DNA from: Fischerella sp. PCC 9605
GTDB lineage: Bacteria; Cyanobacteriota; Cyanobacteriia; Cyanobacteriales; Nostocaceae
Assembly: GCF_000517105.1 (NCBI RefSeq)
Contig: NZ_KI912150.1
Coordinates: 340,368 to 378,745, forward strand
DNA length: 38,378 bases
Direction: 5' to 3'
Of this stretch, positions 1-7,821 are shown piece by piece; position 1 is the first letter of the stretch, and the number at the start of each line of letters is the position of its first letter. The translations under genes were made by a program, and so were the position numbers. The notes beneath the pieces were generated by a model. That model did no database searches, was not told where the DNA came from, and worked only from the letters and a program-made list of their open reading frames with translations.

Positions 1-1
1 T

Positions 2-559
2 TCTAATCAACTTCATGCACTCCAACACAACCCAGTTACCATTACAGCAGTGCGATCGCGGATGGAAGCATTGGTCGAAACCCTCAAGCAACAGCTAAAA
101 GAAGTAGACGCTGAGATTCAGCAAGCACTTAATCAAGACCAACAGTGGGCTGCTTCTGCTGTACTACTGCAAAGTATCAAGGGTATTGGTTGGCTCACTG
201 CTGCCTGGGTGTTAGTGACAACCCTAAACTTTACCACTTGTGAAACAGCTGAGGCAGTGACAGCCTATGCTGGATTAGCACCTACACTTTATCAGTCCGG
301 TTCTAGTGTTTGGCATAAACCAGCGATTGGACATACTGGTCAGATACGACTGCGAACCGCTCTCTATCTGGCAACCTTAAGCGCAGCTCAGAGTAATCCA
401 GTCATTAAAAGCTTCTACGACCGATTAAGGGCTGCGGGCAAGCCTATGAAAGTGGCACGTTGTGCTGCTGCACGGAAACTATTGCACATTGCTTGGGCTG
501 TTGTTAAAAAGAGGCAGCCGTTTGACCAAAACTACGCTTTGAAACCACAAACCACTTGA
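2..559 (+). CDS. IS110-family transposase, C-terminal part (cut by window start)
   Basis: The reading frame is already open at base 2, so the gene begins outside the window and only its C-terminal 185 or so residues are visible. The segment LLQSIKGIGWLTAAWVL followed by AYAGLAPTLYQSGSS, GHTGQIRLRTALYLA and a final ARKLLHIAWAVVK is the pattern of the transposase_20 domain of IS110-type enzymes (helix-hairpin-helix followed by the serine-containing C-terminal half). IS110 enzymes move DNA with a DEDD N-terminal domain, which would lie upstream. The stop codon overlaps the possible TTG start of the next frame. IS110 elements usually lack terminal inverted repeats, so the right end cannot be fixed from sequence; it should lie between 560 and about 597. 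Confidence 0.88.
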   Translation, partial: SNQLHALQHNPVTITAVRSRMEALVETLKQQLKEVDAEIQQALNQDQQWAASAVLLQSIKGIGWLTAAWVLVTTLNFTTCETAEAVTAYAGLAPTLYQSGSSVWHKPAIGHTGQIRLRTALYLATLSAAQSNPVIKSFYDRLRAAGKPMKVARCAAARKLLHIAWAVVKKRQPFDQNYALKPQTT

Positions 560-1491
560 CACTTGGCTACGGTATCTTCGCTACTTTCCCCCCAAGTTTG
601 CCGCTAGCAGCATGGCAGGATACATGTGCAACACTCCATTTGTGGACTCAAATCGTTGGTAAAATTCGGCTGGCGCTAGCTCCCAAACTCAACCACTGGT
701 GGCAGTCTACCCTCTATGTGACGCCGCGTGGGCTGACAACTTCTTCAATACCTTACGAAACACGCAGCTTTCAGATTAACTTTGATTTTCTCGATCATCA
801 ATTACAGATCAAAACCAGCGACGGCATTACCAAAAAAATCCCACTTGTTCCTTGCTCCGTTGCAGATTTTTATCAGCACCTCATCACCACACTGAGTGAA
901 ATCGGTATCAAAGTTAGAATTTGGACGATGCCGCAGGAAGTAGCGGAGCCGATTCCCTTTGACCAGGATTATAAACATGCAGCTTACGATCCAGAATATG
1001 CACAGCAGTTCTGGCGTATTCTTTTACAAGTAGACCGAGTTATGACTGTGTTTCGTTCGCGGTTTATTGGTAAATCCAGTCCCGTACATCTCTTCTGGGG
1101 TAGCTTTGATCTGGCGGTGACTCGTTTCTCTGGACGTCGTGCCCCAGAACATCCAGGTGGAGTTCCGAATATGGCAGATTGGGTGACACGAGAAGCATAT
1201 TCGCACGAGGTAAGCAGTTGTGGCTTTTGGCCGGGTGGTGGATCGGTAGTGGAGCCTATATTTTACGCTTATGCCTACCCTGCACCCGAAGGGTTCAAAG
1301 ATTACCCTGTTCAGCCAAAGGAAGCATTCTATAGCTCAGACATGCAAGAGTTTATCCTACCCTATGAAGCAGTGAGACAGGCGCACGATCCGGATGCGGT
1401 GCTCCTTGCTTTTTTTCAAAGCACCTACGAAGCAGCTGCAAATTTAGGACATTGGGAACGAGCAGCACTGGAACGCACTTTAGCTCTATGA
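556..1491 (+). CDS. DUF5996 family protein, 5' end probably altered by the adjacent IS
   Basis: The protein matches the DUF5996 family from about residue 17 on: PLAAWQDTCATLHLWTQIVG, then LYVTPRGLTTSSIPY, then the C-terminal block with HPGG, SHEVSSCGFWPGGG and YAYAYPAPEGF. The function of the family is unknown to me. The longest frame starts at a TTG at 556 that overlaps the transposase stop, and there is no in-frame ATG before residue 124. A second TTG lies near 598, just before the conserved block. The first 15 residues look like IS flank rather than family sequence. I infer that the IS inserted at or just before the natural start codon and removed it; whether the gene is still translated from a TTG is uncertain. 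The rest of the frame is intact. Confidence 0.75.
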   Translation: MTLGYGIFATFPPSLPLAAWQDTCATLHLWTQIVGKIRLALAPKLNHWWQSTLYVTPRGLTTSSIPYETRSFQINFDFLDHQLQIKTSDGITKKIPLVPCSVADFYQHLITTLSEIGIKVRIWTMPQEVAEPIPFDQDYKHAAYDPEYAQQFWRILLQVDRVMTVFRSRFIGKSSPVHLFWGSFDLAVTRFSGRRAPEHPGGVPNMADWVTREAYSHEVSSCGFWPGGGSVVEPIFYAYAYPAPEGFKDYPVQPKEAFYSSDMQEFILPYEAVRQAHDPDAVLLAFFQSTYEAAANLGHWERAALERTLAL

Positions 1492-1625
1492 GGGGCGATA
1501 TCTGCCACTGGTGAAGTTTGGATGTGCGATCGCTCAATTGAAAACCTTGCCGATTGGTGAGCAAGATGCGATCGCTACATAATTCTAGAAAAGGTCGAGT
1601 TCAGCGCGTTGCTCCTGGCAGCTGC

Positions 1626-1857
1626 TCAGCGCTCCTTTGACTTCGGTGGAGGTTGCTTACGACCATTCACAAGATAGTAGAATGCGCCTTTCGGCAATTG
1701 CACCCCTGAGCCGGGGTCTTTTGGGTTGTTAAAGCAGATCGTTGGCATACCATCTTCTTTGCTCCAGATGTGGATGTCCCACGCTTGTGGATGCCAAGTA
1801 GATATCACCCAACGCTTGAGTTGACCGGGTACGCGAACGGCACTGGTCGAAGGATGA
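1626..1857 (-). pseudogene. Possible gene remnant, unrecognised
   Basis: A minus-strand frame ending at 1626 encodes protein-like sequence: QLKRWVISTWHPQAWDIHIW, then MPTICFNNPKDPGSGVQLPKG, FYYLVNG and a basic tail. No plausible start codon lies at its beginning. The frame stays open further upstream only by running out of frame through the neighbouring SnoaL-like pseudogene. I do not recognise the family. It may be the C-terminal end of a gene whose 5' part was deleted, next to the broken gene at 1904-2274. Confidence 0.25.
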
Positions 1858-1903
1858 GAAACTCGCTTCGCGCTCCGGTCGAACCCATTGTTCGGCAGCA
1901 GTT

Positions 1904-2274
1904 TCAGGAAGCAGCCTGCCTGCCGATGGTAAAGGGATCGCCTCGGAGCCAGCGCCACGAACCGTCTGGCTGGCGGCGGGCGACCTCGATCGCATACACG
2001 GACATTTGCTGCGGTGAGGATACCTTCCATTCAGTGTGCATCAGCGCGATGTCGCCAGACTCGATGACCTGCTGATTTTGAAATCAAAGATAGCCTTCAC
2101 AGCCGCAAAAGGAGCCAACTCCTGTCTCAGTCCTTCCTCGCCCTTCTGTACTTCGCCTGACTGATTCAGAAAGACCGCTTCCGGGTCGTAGACGCTAAGT
2201 ACTGAGTCAATATCGCCTTCGGCCATATACTTTTGGAAAAGGCGGCAGATTTCTTCAGGACTGTTTGCTGACAT
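1904..2274 (-). pseudogene. SnoaL-like / DUF4440 protein with a one-base frameshift
   Basis: Translation from the ATG at 2274 gives an NTF2-fold SnoaL-like N-terminal half (MSANSPEEICRLFQKYMAEG, then VYDPEAVFL and QELAPFAA). After FDFKI, near 2074, the frame runs into a stop at about 2041. Shifting by one base restores a well-matching second half: QQVIESGDIALMHTEW, YAIEVARRQPDGSWRWL, GDPFTIGRQ, ending at a TGA at 1904-1906. The restored protein would be about 124 residues, normal for this family. A good ribosome site (AGGAGG) precedes the ATG. The simplest reading is a single-base deletion at about 2074; a base-calling error in the assembly is the alternative. A second SnoaL-like gene lies upstream on the same strand. 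Confidence 0.8.
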
Positions 2275-2280
2275 TTTTAT

Positions 2281-2520
2281 ACCTCCTCTGCTACTTGGGA
2301 ACGGCGGGCGTCATCCACCCTTGAAGTCGGCAGTTGGCGCGTCGCTTCCATGCGGCAACTACTCACGCTCAGTGCCTAGATGCTACTCCATGCCGCCCAA
2401 CAACCGGATCTAAAATGAGCGATCGCCTCTCGCAAATGTCAGATTCGAGGAATCCAGAAGGAACCCAGTCATGTCTGTCGTTAGCGATCCGGTGGTTGTT
2501 GGAATTCGCGAGCAGTGTCC
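2281..2520. other. Short gene-free stretch with a possible truncated ORF
   Basis: No convincing gene is present. A 27-codon plus-strand frame from an ATG at 2471, ending at 2554 inside the next gene, has an AGAAGGA upstream and could be a truncated gene start, but I recognise nothing in it. One HIP1-type octamer lies near 2420. Confidence 0.3.
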
Positions 2521-3069
2521 TTACCTGGATGCTGGTTCTTTCTCTGCTAGATGACGCTGCTTGAGAGATGCAACGAGATCGCTCACCTGCCGTTTACCCT
2601 GTGCGGGCAGCGAGTCAAAGTCGTCTAAGAAGAGTTGCCGTTCTAGCGTCAACCTCCGGGCATTGAGTACTGCTTCGATGCGCCAATCTCCATCGCGTTT
2701 GGTCACGACGAATAGCTGCATCGAGTCTCGCGACTCTGAAGGCTCCAATTGACTAGGCAGCGTCACTCTAGCGACTGCGTGCATTACAGCCAGTTGAGGG
2801 TCTAGCAAATGTACGAACTTCACCTCGCCCTTAAGGCGTGTTCCTTTCAAGGAGGTGTCGAACAGTTGCTGATGGAACGAGGCAATCTCCTGGCGCCCCT
2901 GAAGATGCGTTCCCTCGAACGCGACGAAATCAGCATTCTCAGTGAAAGGGGCGGCGAAGGCTTCACCGCTGCCCTGATTCCAAGCATCAATCAGCTGCTG
3001 AGGGAAAGCACGGATGGTGGCTTCGTCAGCAGCACAGGTGGTTTGATTTTGAGTTGTTTGTGAATTCAT
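2521..3069 (-). CDS. SgcJ/EcaC-type SnoaL-like (NTF2-fold) protein
   Basis: The 182-residue product has the layout of SgcJ/EcaC-type DUF4440 proteins: an N-terminal helix (IRAFPQQLIDAWNQGSGEAFA), FTENADFVAFEGTHLQGRQE, then the beta strands with MHAVARVTLP, SMQLFVVTKRDGDWRIEAVLNARR and a C-terminal charged extension. These proteins form an NTF2-like cone that binds small molecules; some act as isomerases or hydrolases in secondary metabolism, but the substrate here is unknown. The start at 3069 is supported by AAGGAG about 8 bases upstream. It lies on the same strand as the frameshifted SnoaL-like gene, with a 246-base gap. The C-terminal 25 residues (KRQVSDLVASLKQRHLAEK) extend beyond the core fold. 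Confidence 0.85.
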   Translation of the reverse strand: MNSQTTQNQTTCAADEATIRAFPQQLIDAWNQGSGEAFAAPFTENADFVAFEGTHLQGRQEIASFHQQLFDTSLKGTRLKGEVKFVHLLDPQLAVMHAVARVTLPSQLEPSESRDSMQLFVVTKRDGDWRIEAVLNARRLTLERQLFLDDFDSLPAQGKRQVSDLVASLKQRHLAEKEPASR

Positions 3070-3937
3070 AAGAGTCTCCTTGTCTTGGATGGCTACTCAT
3101 CTATACGATTGTTGTTTAACCTTTAAAGCTGCATTTGCGTTGGGGAATGGTGAACACTCGTGGAGTGCGATGAGTACAAAGCGCAACTTAAGGGCAGCGA
3201 AGCCGTCCCAAAGGAGCTAGAAACGGTATGAATCACCAAGATTTAGTTCGAGTATACTGATCTGAATATTAATTGATCTGTTAACTGGCAAAGTCTGTCT
3301 TAGGAAGGATAGACAAAGTAAGTTGAAAGGCTCTAAAAAACTCCCCAACTGGATAAATCGATTTTAGAGCTGATTCGTAAACAAAAGCTTAAGCCCTCAA
3401 TCACTTGACCATAAGACGAATCAATGAGCCATAAATCATAGCTTCGCTCACCTGGGTGTACAAATCACAATCTTTGCTCAAGCGCCAAATCAGTCTGTAT
3501 AAAAGAACTAAAATAGCTTATGATTTTTTTATAAACTAATAGAGCATTACTCATAATAGTGTTAATAATTTATGAGCAACGCTTGAGATAAAATCTGAGA
3601 TTAATCGCTTCAGCTAACAAAAGAAAGCTATATTTTTACTTGAAAAAATCTTTATATAACTTAACAAAAATAGATTGAAAAATACAAAAAATTCATGTAA
3701 AACCTGATCGTAAGAGTTAGGGAAAGTTTCTCTTTGATTAAGCCATCTCCCTGAGGAAGATGGTTATTCCTAATTTTGGTGTGAGGCAAATTAAAACAGA
3801 ACAAAATCCTGAATAAGGAGATTCCAGCAATCAGAGAGAAGGTATTCGGCAAAAATCCATGAAAACAGCAAAATTCTCAATTTTTAGTAGTTGAGAGATT
3901 TTGCAATCTGTACATTCGTTTTACAAACAAAATAGCC
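3070..3937. other. Long psbA upstream region with gene remnants
   Basis: This 868-base stretch has no intact gene. It contains a transposase tail (3401-3517, minus). Near 3159-3225 on the plus strand a short frame reads LVECDEYKAQLKGSEAVPKE and ends at a TGA, possibly a remnant of an unrecognised gene. From about 3520 the sequence becomes AT-rich. Two small inverted repeats, 3743-3748 with 3758-3763 and 3875-3880 with 3891-3896, could form hairpins in a psbA leader. I see no convincing -35/-10 pair and place no promoter. Confidence 0.5.
3401..3517 (-). pseudogene. IS5-type transposase C-terminal remnant
   Basis: The minus strand reads through RLIWRLSKDCDLYTQVSEAM and then IYGSLIRLMVK before a TGA at 3401-3403. 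The block RLSKD...SEAMIY...LIRLM is the usual C-terminal end of IS5-type DDE transposases. Only about 39 codons remain and an in-frame stop lies just upstream, so it is a relic. It sits between the SnoaL-like genes and psbA and shows that mobile DNA once reached the psbA upstream region. Confidence 0.6.
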
Positions 3938-5020
3938 ATGACCACAATTTTAAGAAGAAGCGAAAGCGGTAGCCTGTGGGAACGGTTTTGTGAATGGATT
4001 ACCAGCACCAATAACAGACTTTATATCGGCTGGTTCGGTGTTTTAATGATTCCAACGCTGTTGACTGCAACCATCTGTTTCATTATTGCCTTTATTGCAG
4101 CACCACCAGTTGATATCGATGGTATTCGCGAACCAGTATCTGGTTCTTTGTTATACGGTAACAACATCATTACTGGTGCAATTGTACCCACATCCAATGC
4201 AATTGGCTTGCACTTTTACCCGATTTGGGAAGCTGCTTCCCTCGATGAATGGCTTTACAACGGTGGGCCTTATGAGCTAATTGTTTTCCATTTCCTCATC
4301 GGCATTTTCTGCTGGATGGGACGGCAATGGGAACTGAGCTACCGCTTGGGTATGCGTCCTTGGATCTGCGTTGCTTACTCTGCTCCTGTAGCTGCTGCTA
4401 CCTCCGTATTTTTAATTTATCCAATTGGGCAAGGCAGTTTCTCTGACGGAATGCCTTTGGGCATTAGCGGTACGTTCAACTTCATGTTAGTGTTCCAAGC
4501 GGAGCATAACATTCTCATGCACCCCTTCCATCAACTCGGTGTAGCCGGTGTGTTTGGTGGTGCGCTGTTCTGTGCGATGCATGGTTCTTTGGTGACTTCC
4601 TCCCTGGTGCGGGAAACCACTGAGAACGAATCCCAAAACTACGGATACAAATTTGGCCAAGAACACGAAACCTACAATATCGTGGCTGCTCACGGTTACT
4701 TTGGCCGGTTAATCTGGCAATATGCCAGCTTTAACAATTCTCGTTCCTTACACTTCTTCTTGGCAGCTTGGCCTGTAGTTTGTATCTGGCTAACGGCGTT
4801 GGGCATCAGCACAATGGCGTTCAACTTGAACGGGTTCAACTTTAACCAATCAATTCTTGATTCCCACGGTCGTGTAGTCAATACCTGGGCAGATGTGCTG
4901 AACCGCGCCAACCTGGGTATAGAAGTGATGCACGAACGTAATGCTCACAACTTCCCGTTAGATTTGGCTGCTGGTGAAACTGTACCTGTGGCGATGAACG
5001 CTCCTGTAATGAATGGATAA
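3938..5020 (+). CDS. psbA: Photosystem II D1 protein, atypical Gln130 isoform
   Basis: D1 carries the electron-transfer cofactors and most ligands of the manganese cluster of photosystem II, in the thylakoid membrane. The 360-residue length is standard. Key residues are present: Tyr161, His190, His198, His215, Ser264, His272, and the cluster ligands Asp170, Glu189, His332, Glu333, His337, Asp342 and Ala344, followed by a 16-residue C-terminal extension for CtpA processing. Position 130 is Gln, the low-light-type residue. Gly80, Phe158 and Thr286 rule out the microaerobic D1' type, and position 120 is Leu. Unusual residues for D1 are Trp126 (usually Tyr), Glu113 (usually Gln), His243 in the D-E loop (usually Glu) and Trp260 (usually Phe). 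The MTTILRR start resembles some thermophile copies. Cyanobacteria carry several psbA copies; I infer that this is a specialised one. Confidence 0.98.
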   Translation: MTTILRRSESGSLWERFCEWITSTNNRLYIGWFGVLMIPTLLTATICFIIAFIAAPPVDIDGIREPVSGSLLYGNNIITGAIVPTSNAIGLHFYPIWEAASLDEWLYNGGPYELIVFHFLIGIFCWMGRQWELSYRLGMRPWICVAYSAPVAAATSVFLIYPIGQGSFSDGMPLGISGTFNFMLVFQAEHNILMHPFHQLGVAGVFGGALFCAMHGSLVTSSLVRETTENESQNYGYKFGQEHETYNIVAAHGYFGRLIWQYASFNNSRSLHFFLAAWPVVCIWLTALGISTMAFNLNGFNFNQSILDSHGRVVNTWADVLNRANLGIEVMHERNAHNFPLDLAAGETVPVAMNAPVMNG

Positions 5021-5044
5021 TCCCCTCCTCCTCCCTAAATGATG

Positions 5045-5077
5045 AAAAGCGCCCTCTACTTTGAGAGCGCTTTTTTT
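5045..5077 (+). terminator. psbA terminator 1
   Basis: An AAAAGCGCcCTC arm (5045-5056) pairs with GAGaGCGCTTTT (5063-5074) and runs into a seven-T stretch at 5071-5077. It starts 25 bases after the psbA stop, and is a canonical intrinsic terminator. Confidence 0.88.
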
Positions 5078-5089
5078 AGTGAAAGCCTC

Positions 5090-5131
5090 AGAACCTTAAT
5101 TTCTTAAAGAAATCGAGGTTCTAGTTTTTTT
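5090..5131 (+). terminator. psbA terminator 2
   Basis: Arms AGAACCT (5090-5096) and AGGTTCT (5116-5122), extended internally by ATTTCTT/AAGAAAT, are followed by GTTTTTTT. It lies 13 bases after the first terminator and gives psbA a tandem stop. Confidence 0.8.
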
Positions 5132-5328
5132 AGTTTTTCACGAATGATTTAGGACTGCTATATAACCTTCTGTTGATGGACAAAGTTATTCCATTAAGAC
5201 TTAAACACTTGAAAATGGGCAATAGATAAATTTCTTATAAAGATTTATCTTGCGAATGAAAATGAAATTATATGGTGCATCAGAGTACAATTGCTAAATT
5301 GTGACCAGTTTATAGTACTGAATCTTCA

Positions 5329-5365
5329 GATTTTAGATTTTTAGCGCTAAATTCAATCTAAAATC
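5329..5365 (+). repeat. Inverted repeat in the malic-enzyme leader
   Basis: Perfect 11-base arms (5329-5339 and 5355-5365, GATTTTAGATT and its complement) enclose a 15-base loop and end 17 bases before the start of the malic-enzyme gene. It could be a leader hairpin or an operator. No T-run follows, so it is not a terminator. The rest of 5132-5328 is AT-rich with nothing recognised. Confidence 0.55.
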
Positions 5366-5382
5366 ACCCATCCAAAACAACA

Positions 5383-6774
5383 ATGACAGACCTAACCCCT
5401 AACTCTAGTTTTAGTTTGACACTCCGCCTTGAGATTCCCAACCGTATTGGGATGTTAGCTAGCGTTACTAAGGCGATCGCCACTAGTGGTGGTAATTTTG
5501 GTCAGATTGATTTAATCGAGCAAACCAGAGCTGTTTCCATTCGCGATATTACCGTTGATGCCGCAAGTACCGAACACGCGGAAACAATTGTACAAGCAGT
5601 AAAGGCTTTACCAGACATTAAAGTTCTGGATGTTTATGACCGCACTTTTAATCTGCATCGTGGCGGTAAAATCAGCATCATCAGCAGAATTAGCCTCAAA
5701 AGCGTGTCTGACTTAGCAATGGCATACACGCCTGGAGTTGGACGTGTTTGTAATGCGATCGCTCAAAACCCAGAAGAAGTTTACAACTTAACTATTAAAC
5801 AAAATACGGTTGCAATTGTGACTGATGGCAGTGCAGTTTTGGGATTGGGAAATCTAGGCCCAGAGGCTGCCCTACCAGTCATGGAAGGTAAAGCCATGCT
5901 TTTTAAAGAATTTGCTGGTATCGATGCTTTCCCTATCTGTCTTGCAACCCAAGATACAGATGAAATTGTCCGTACTGTAAAAAATATTGCCCCTGTATTT
6001 GGAGGCGTGAATTTAGAAGATATTGCTGCCCCTCGCTGCTTTGAGATCGAACAAAAACTGCGACGGGAGTTAGATATTCCTGTTTTTCATGACGATCAGC
6101 ATGGCACAGCGATTGTTACCTTAGCAGCGCTGTTTAACTCACTGAAATTGGTACATAAGTCAATGGAGGAAATCCGCATCGTTATTAATGGTGCTGGGGC
6201 GGCTGGAATTGCGATCGCTCGTTTACTGCACAAAGCTGGGGCAGAAAAAATTTGGATGTGTGACTCTAAAGGAATTCTCTCTACTAGTCGCACCGATTTA
6301 ACAGAAGAAAAACGCGAATTTGCTGTCAAAGCCCAGGGTACTCTTGCAGGTGCAATGCAAGGGGCTGATGTATTTATCGGTGTGAGCGTACCAGGAGTAT
6401 TAACACCGGAAATGGTGCGTTCAATGGCGAAAGATCCAATTGTGTTTGCAATGGCAAATCCAATTCCTGAAATTCAGCCAGAATTAGTTAACAAAGAAGT
6501 TGCCGTCATGGCCACCGGTAGAAGTGACTACCCAAATCAAATTAATAACGTTCTAGCTTTTCCTGGAGTGTTTCGCGGTGCGTTAGATTGTCGCGCAGAG
6601 ACGATTACCACCTCAATGTATTTAGAAGCAGCAAGTGCGATCGCTTCTTTAGTCAAACCATCAGATTTAGACAGGGAACACATCATTCCTTCTGTATTTG
6701 ATGAGCGAGTCGCCACTACTGTTGCTGCTGCTGTGCAACGGGCAGCACGCCAAGATGGAATTGCTCGTAGTTAA
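5383..6774 (+). CDS. me: NAD-type malic enzyme with N-terminal ACT domain
   Basis: The enzyme decarboxylates malate to pyruvate with reduction of NAD(P). Residues 9-87 form an ACT domain (LTLRLEIPNRIGMLASVTKAI), a ligand-binding regulatory module. The malic domain follows: Tyr115 in AYTPGVG is the expected catalytic tyrosine, Lys170 in EGKAM the catalytic lysine, and Glu212/Asp213 with Asp237/Asp238 in HDDQHGTA the metal ligands. The nucleotide-binding loop is GAGAAG at 270-275. The total of 463 residues suits the short bacterial type with an added ACT domain. The start ATG lacks a clear Shine-Dalgarno sequence. It is monocistronic, preceded by a leader hairpin and followed by an AT-rich hairpin at 6863-6897. 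NAD versus NADP preference cannot be read reliably from the sequence. Confidence 0.95.
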   Translation: MTDLTPNSSFSLTLRLEIPNRIGMLASVTKAIATSGGNFGQIDLIEQTRAVSIRDITVDAASTEHAETIVQAVKALPDIKVLDVYDRTFNLHRGGKISIISRISLKSVSDLAMAYTPGVGRVCNAIAQNPEEVYNLTIKQNTVAIVTDGSAVLGLGNLGPEAALPVMEGKAMLFKEFAGIDAFPICLATQDTDEIVRTVKNIAPVFGGVNLEDIAAPRCFEIEQKLRRELDIPVFHDDQHGTAIVTLAALFNSLKLVHKSMEEIRIVINGAGAAGIAIARLLHKAGAEKIWMCDSKGILSTSRTDLTEEKREFAVKAQGTLAGAMQGADVFIGVSVPGVLTPEMVRSMAKDPIVFAMANPIPEIQPELVNKEVAVMATGRSDYPNQINNVLAFPGVFRGALDCRAETITTSMYLEAASAIASLVKPSDLDREHIIPSVFDERVATTVAAAVQRAARQDGIARS

Positions 6775-6862
6775 CTAAGCAATAGAGTAGCGATGCAGTA
6801 TTTATAAATTTTTGGTGCGGTAAGACAAGGGAGAGGGGAAACGCTTCGCTGAATTAAAAGTT

Positions 6863-6897
6863 AAAAATTAAAAATGAAGATTGAATTTTTAATTTTT
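6863..6897. terminator. AT-rich hairpin after the malic-enzyme gene
   Basis: Thirteen-base perfect arms (6863-6875 AAAAATTAAAAAT and 6885-6897) enclose a nine-base loop. The 3' arm is T-rich, so it could end transcription in either direction. The same motif is a common intergenic repeat in Nostocales, so the terminator role is an inference. Confidence 0.5.
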
Positions 6898-7171
6898 CAT
6901 TCCGAAGGTGTCCTCCTTCTCTTCCAATTTGAAGATTACTGACTTGGTGTTCTAGGCAATCATAAGCACCACGTTACCGACTGTGCGATCGCTTCTTACT
7001 AAGATGCTAAAACTGGCAAAAACTAGAATATGTAATACTTTGAGCTAACAAAACCATGCTAAAAGTGTATAAAATTTTTATAAATTTAGAAAAATTAGCC
7101 ATGTATTTACTGTCAAAAAAGTAAATTTTATACTAGGTTGCAGTCAAAGATAGTACTTCCCTCACCCCCTG

Positions 7172-7196
7172 CCCCTCTCCCAAATTGGGAGAGGGG
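7172..7196. repeat. GC-rich inverted repeat
   Basis: Twelve-base perfect arms (CCCCTCTCCCAA and its complement) around a single base. The motif is of the type dispersed between cyanobacterial genes; a similar element with one mismatch lies at 13308-13331. Confidence 0.75.
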
Positions 7197-7296
7197 AGGG
7201 TGGTTTCATACAAACACCAGAAAAATTAATTAGTCCCTTCCCACCCAGAGATATTTATGTTAACGAGGCGTTGCTGATTTGAAGTATGAATCCAAG

Positions 7297-7326
7297 TGTA
7301 GAGACGCGAAATTTCGCGTCTCTACA
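7297..7326. repeat. Perfect 30-base palindrome
   Basis: The two 15-base halves, starting TGTAGAGACGCG, are exact complements with no spacer. A degenerate relative, TGTAGAGA...TCTCTACA, occurs at 12999-13030 at the end of mfd. Confidence 0.85.
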
Positions 7327-7400
7327 AGGGTTTCAGAATCACACCAAATCATTTTCATACATGGATTCAGCAACACCGTTAACGAACCACAAAGGACACA

Positions 7401-7680
7401 TAGACGCGCAAGCGGTGAGACCAGCCCCCCAGAAGGCGGTCTCCGTCACGTAGACGCGCAGCGGTGAGGGGGTCGCAGTCTTGGACGCCACGTGCTTTAT
7501 GCCGGGAGACCCGTCCACCGCAGTGGCTCCGCTTCCCGTCACGATTGCGAACCCCCGTACGCCGTAAGGCGTTCCCGCAGGGTACCCGGGCTTCCCGTCA
7601 GGGTAGGGGGACTGGCGTAGACGCGCTTTACTCGGCTTCTCGTAGAGTACCCGGAGGGCTTCGGTGCAGGGTAGAACACA
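7401..7680. repeat. Dispersed GC-rich repeat, copy 1
   Basis: This copy contains the blocks GTCTTGGACGCCACGTGCTT, TATGCCGGGAGACCCGTC, GTAGACGCGCTTTACTCGG and CTTCTCGTAGAGTACCCGG. The same blocks in the same order occur at 15190-15350, and the last block recurs twice in 27660-27990. It has no coding potential that I can support. Confidence 0.8.
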
Positions 7681-7821
7681 AAGAGTTTAAGAAGTTGGTA
7701 GGGATTCAAATTTTTATTGGGTCGTATGAAACCACCCTGCTTTTCCCCCTTCCCTTGTCTCATTTCAAGCGTTGTTATAAAAAACCTACACTTTCAGCTA
7801 TCCCCCATCTCCCTCAGAGGT

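Larger units (their letters stand above)
7197..7738. repeat. Repeat cluster bounded by 15-base inverted repeats
   Basis: AGGGTGGTTTCATAC (7197-7211) recurs inverted as GTATGAAACCACCCT (7724-7738), enclosing 512 bases made up of several repeat types. Inside, GTTAACG...GTTGCTGA near 7259-7279 also recurs inverted at 7362-7384 around the palindrome at 7297-7326. There is no transposase frame. It may be a nested set of non-autonomous elements. Confidence 0.5.
6898..7821. other. Repeat-dense intergenic region without genes
   Basis: About 920 bases after the malic-enzyme gene hold no supported gene. Apart from the repeats listed separately (7172-7196, 7197-7738, 7297-7326, 7401-7680), the part from 6898 to 7140 is AT-rich with one HIP1 octamer and nothing recognised. 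Long frames here on both strands run through GC-rich repeats and have no family resemblance. Confidence 0.7.

Noticed and set aside
3159-3225. Short plus-strand frame LVECDEYKAQLKGSEAVPKE
   Set aside because: Protein-like, but only about 22 codons after a stop and with no family I recognise; noted within the intergenic entry only.
3938-5020. psbA considered as a far-red, ChlF or D1' (microaerobic) type
   Set aside because: All manganese ligands and Tyr161 are present, which excludes ChlF; Gly80, Phe158 and Thr286 exclude D1'; Leu120 does not fit the far-red type as I recall it.
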